Of a stretch of 64,000 nucleotides of DNA, positions 63,241-64,000 are shown one piece after another; positions within the stretch are counted from its first letter, which is position 1, and every line of letters begins with the position of its first letter. The DNA comes from Setaria digitata (lineage: Eukaryota; Nematoda; Chromadorea; Rhabditida; Setariidae), in assembly GCA_003640385.1 (NCBI GenBank), contig RCAB01000220.1, positions 1 to 64,000 on the forward strand. Reading direction: 5' to 3'. Made by a program: the position numbers and the translations under genes. The notes below the pieces were generated by a model, which was not told the DNA's origin, did not search any database, and worked only from the letters and a program-made list of their open reading frames with translations.

Positions 63241-64000
63241 CTGCTCTTCTTCCATTCTGAATGCACATATCTCATCATCCTATTGTTCATTTTTCGCCTG
63301 ATCTCCACTTATTTTATCATAGATTACTTAAGTTATTCAATTTCGATTAAGTGGCAGCAGTATAGCATAAGAAATGTAGTTATAGAGGGAGAAAAATGAA
63401 AAATTATTAAAAATTAACCCAAAATTTTTTTGAAAACTGAAAAAAAGAGCAAAATTCGTGACTACCTGAAAGGGAGACCGCGGGAGACAGGTGAGAAAGA
63501 AAAAAAATAATGAAGTCGAAAAAAATTGATTGAATTATAAAAGCTAAAATTTTCACTGAACAAATAAATTATTATCAGTTGTGTTGCATTTGATTAGAGT
63601 ATATTGACGTTTTAATGGATTTAAGTATGAAGTCTATAAATAAATTTTATACTCTTAGATTAATTTTTCCTAAGAAAAAGATTAAAAATTGTCGAATAAT
63701 TGAAAAATTTTTTAAACAATTTTTTTACTTATTTGATTATATTAAACCAATCTTTCCTCTCTTTTTTTGTTTCCCCTCCTTTTTTTTTTTTTTATTTCTC
63801 AAGCTTTTTTTATCGATCAAACTGCATTAGTCTAGTTTTCAAATATATAGCCATGCTCAAATGTATCTTATTTAAGCTTGCCTTCTTATATATGCATGCC
63901 TTATTCCTATCCATTCCTCCGTTCTTAATATATTTTCATTTAAATTTAACGGCTGAAATTGACATATTGTTGATATATAAAATCGAATTATTGCTTGAAA

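Larger units (their letters stand above)
58438..64000. other. AT-rich right end without firm genes
   Basis: It holds long A or T runs (for example 59,650-59,677 and 61,860-61,884), a less AT-rich patch at 60,680-60,840 with a possible first exon, and a degenerate short repeat near 63,126. The 139-residue hydrophobic ORF at 62,841-63,260 depends on poly-T and is not supported. Confidence 0.5.

Noticed and set aside
62841..63260. 139-residue hydrophobic ORF preceded by AGGAGG-like bases
   Set aside because: Its length depends on poly-T codons, composition is AT-simple, and the ribosome-site resemblance is meaningless in a eukaryotic context.
1..64000. tRNA, rRNA, spliced-leader RNA genes, CRISPR arrays, transposases, reverse transcriptases, bacterial endosymbiont inserts
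   Set aside because: I looked for T-loop motifs, leader-like sequence and catalytic motifs and found none; nothing here needs a foreign origin.

Overview
The window looks like nuclear DNA from a parasitic nematode, most likely of the spirurid/filarial type. It is very AT-rich, full of poly-A/T runs, and its genes have many short introns with worm-type splice signals (TTTYAG acceptors). Several start codons sit 7-33 bases behind a splice acceptor, as expected where the first exon receives a trans-spliced leader. No bacterial, viral or transposon gene was recognised. Exon models were built by eye from splice sites, reading phase and protein family match; they are not transcript-supported.

Layout. 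(1) 1-7,700, minus strand: a tandem cluster of secreted serine peptidases of family S28 (Pro-X carboxypeptidase / thymus-specific serine protease type). One copy spans 3,578-7,052 with 11 exons and a full Ser/Asp/His triad, but one homopolymer frameshift and one predicted GC-AG intron. The first exon of a second copy runs off the left edge (1-285). A decayed first exon of a third copy lies between them. Both live copies have an inverted pair of GATA sites 600-720 bases upstream. (2) 7,700-30,100: about 22 kb with little coding. The one well-supported gene is a two-exon 90-residue single-pass membrane protein (17,399-18,002); a few small ORFs are weak candidates. (3) 30,099-49,744, plus strand: a giant gene of about 18 exons encoding roughly 5,180 residues and ending in a copine (vWA-like) domain. 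One exon alone is 12,623 bases and carries about ten copies of a 120-residue repeat that I do not recognise. (4) 51,154-57,118, minus strand: an intact 18-exon gene for splicing factor SF3A subunit 1 (793 residues), convergent with the giant gene. (5) 57,200-64,000: mostly non-coding, with a few candidate first exons and low-complexity tracts.

Five places hold a single N flanked by near-identical direct copies of 54-165 bases. These look like contig overlaps that were never merged; one of them duplicates the 5' end of the giant gene.

The genes do not form a pathway. The likely roles are gut or lysosomal proteolysis (S28 cluster), muscle or adhesion-site scaffolding (giant copine protein, by analogy with nematode atypical copines) and pre-mRNA splicing (SF3A1).
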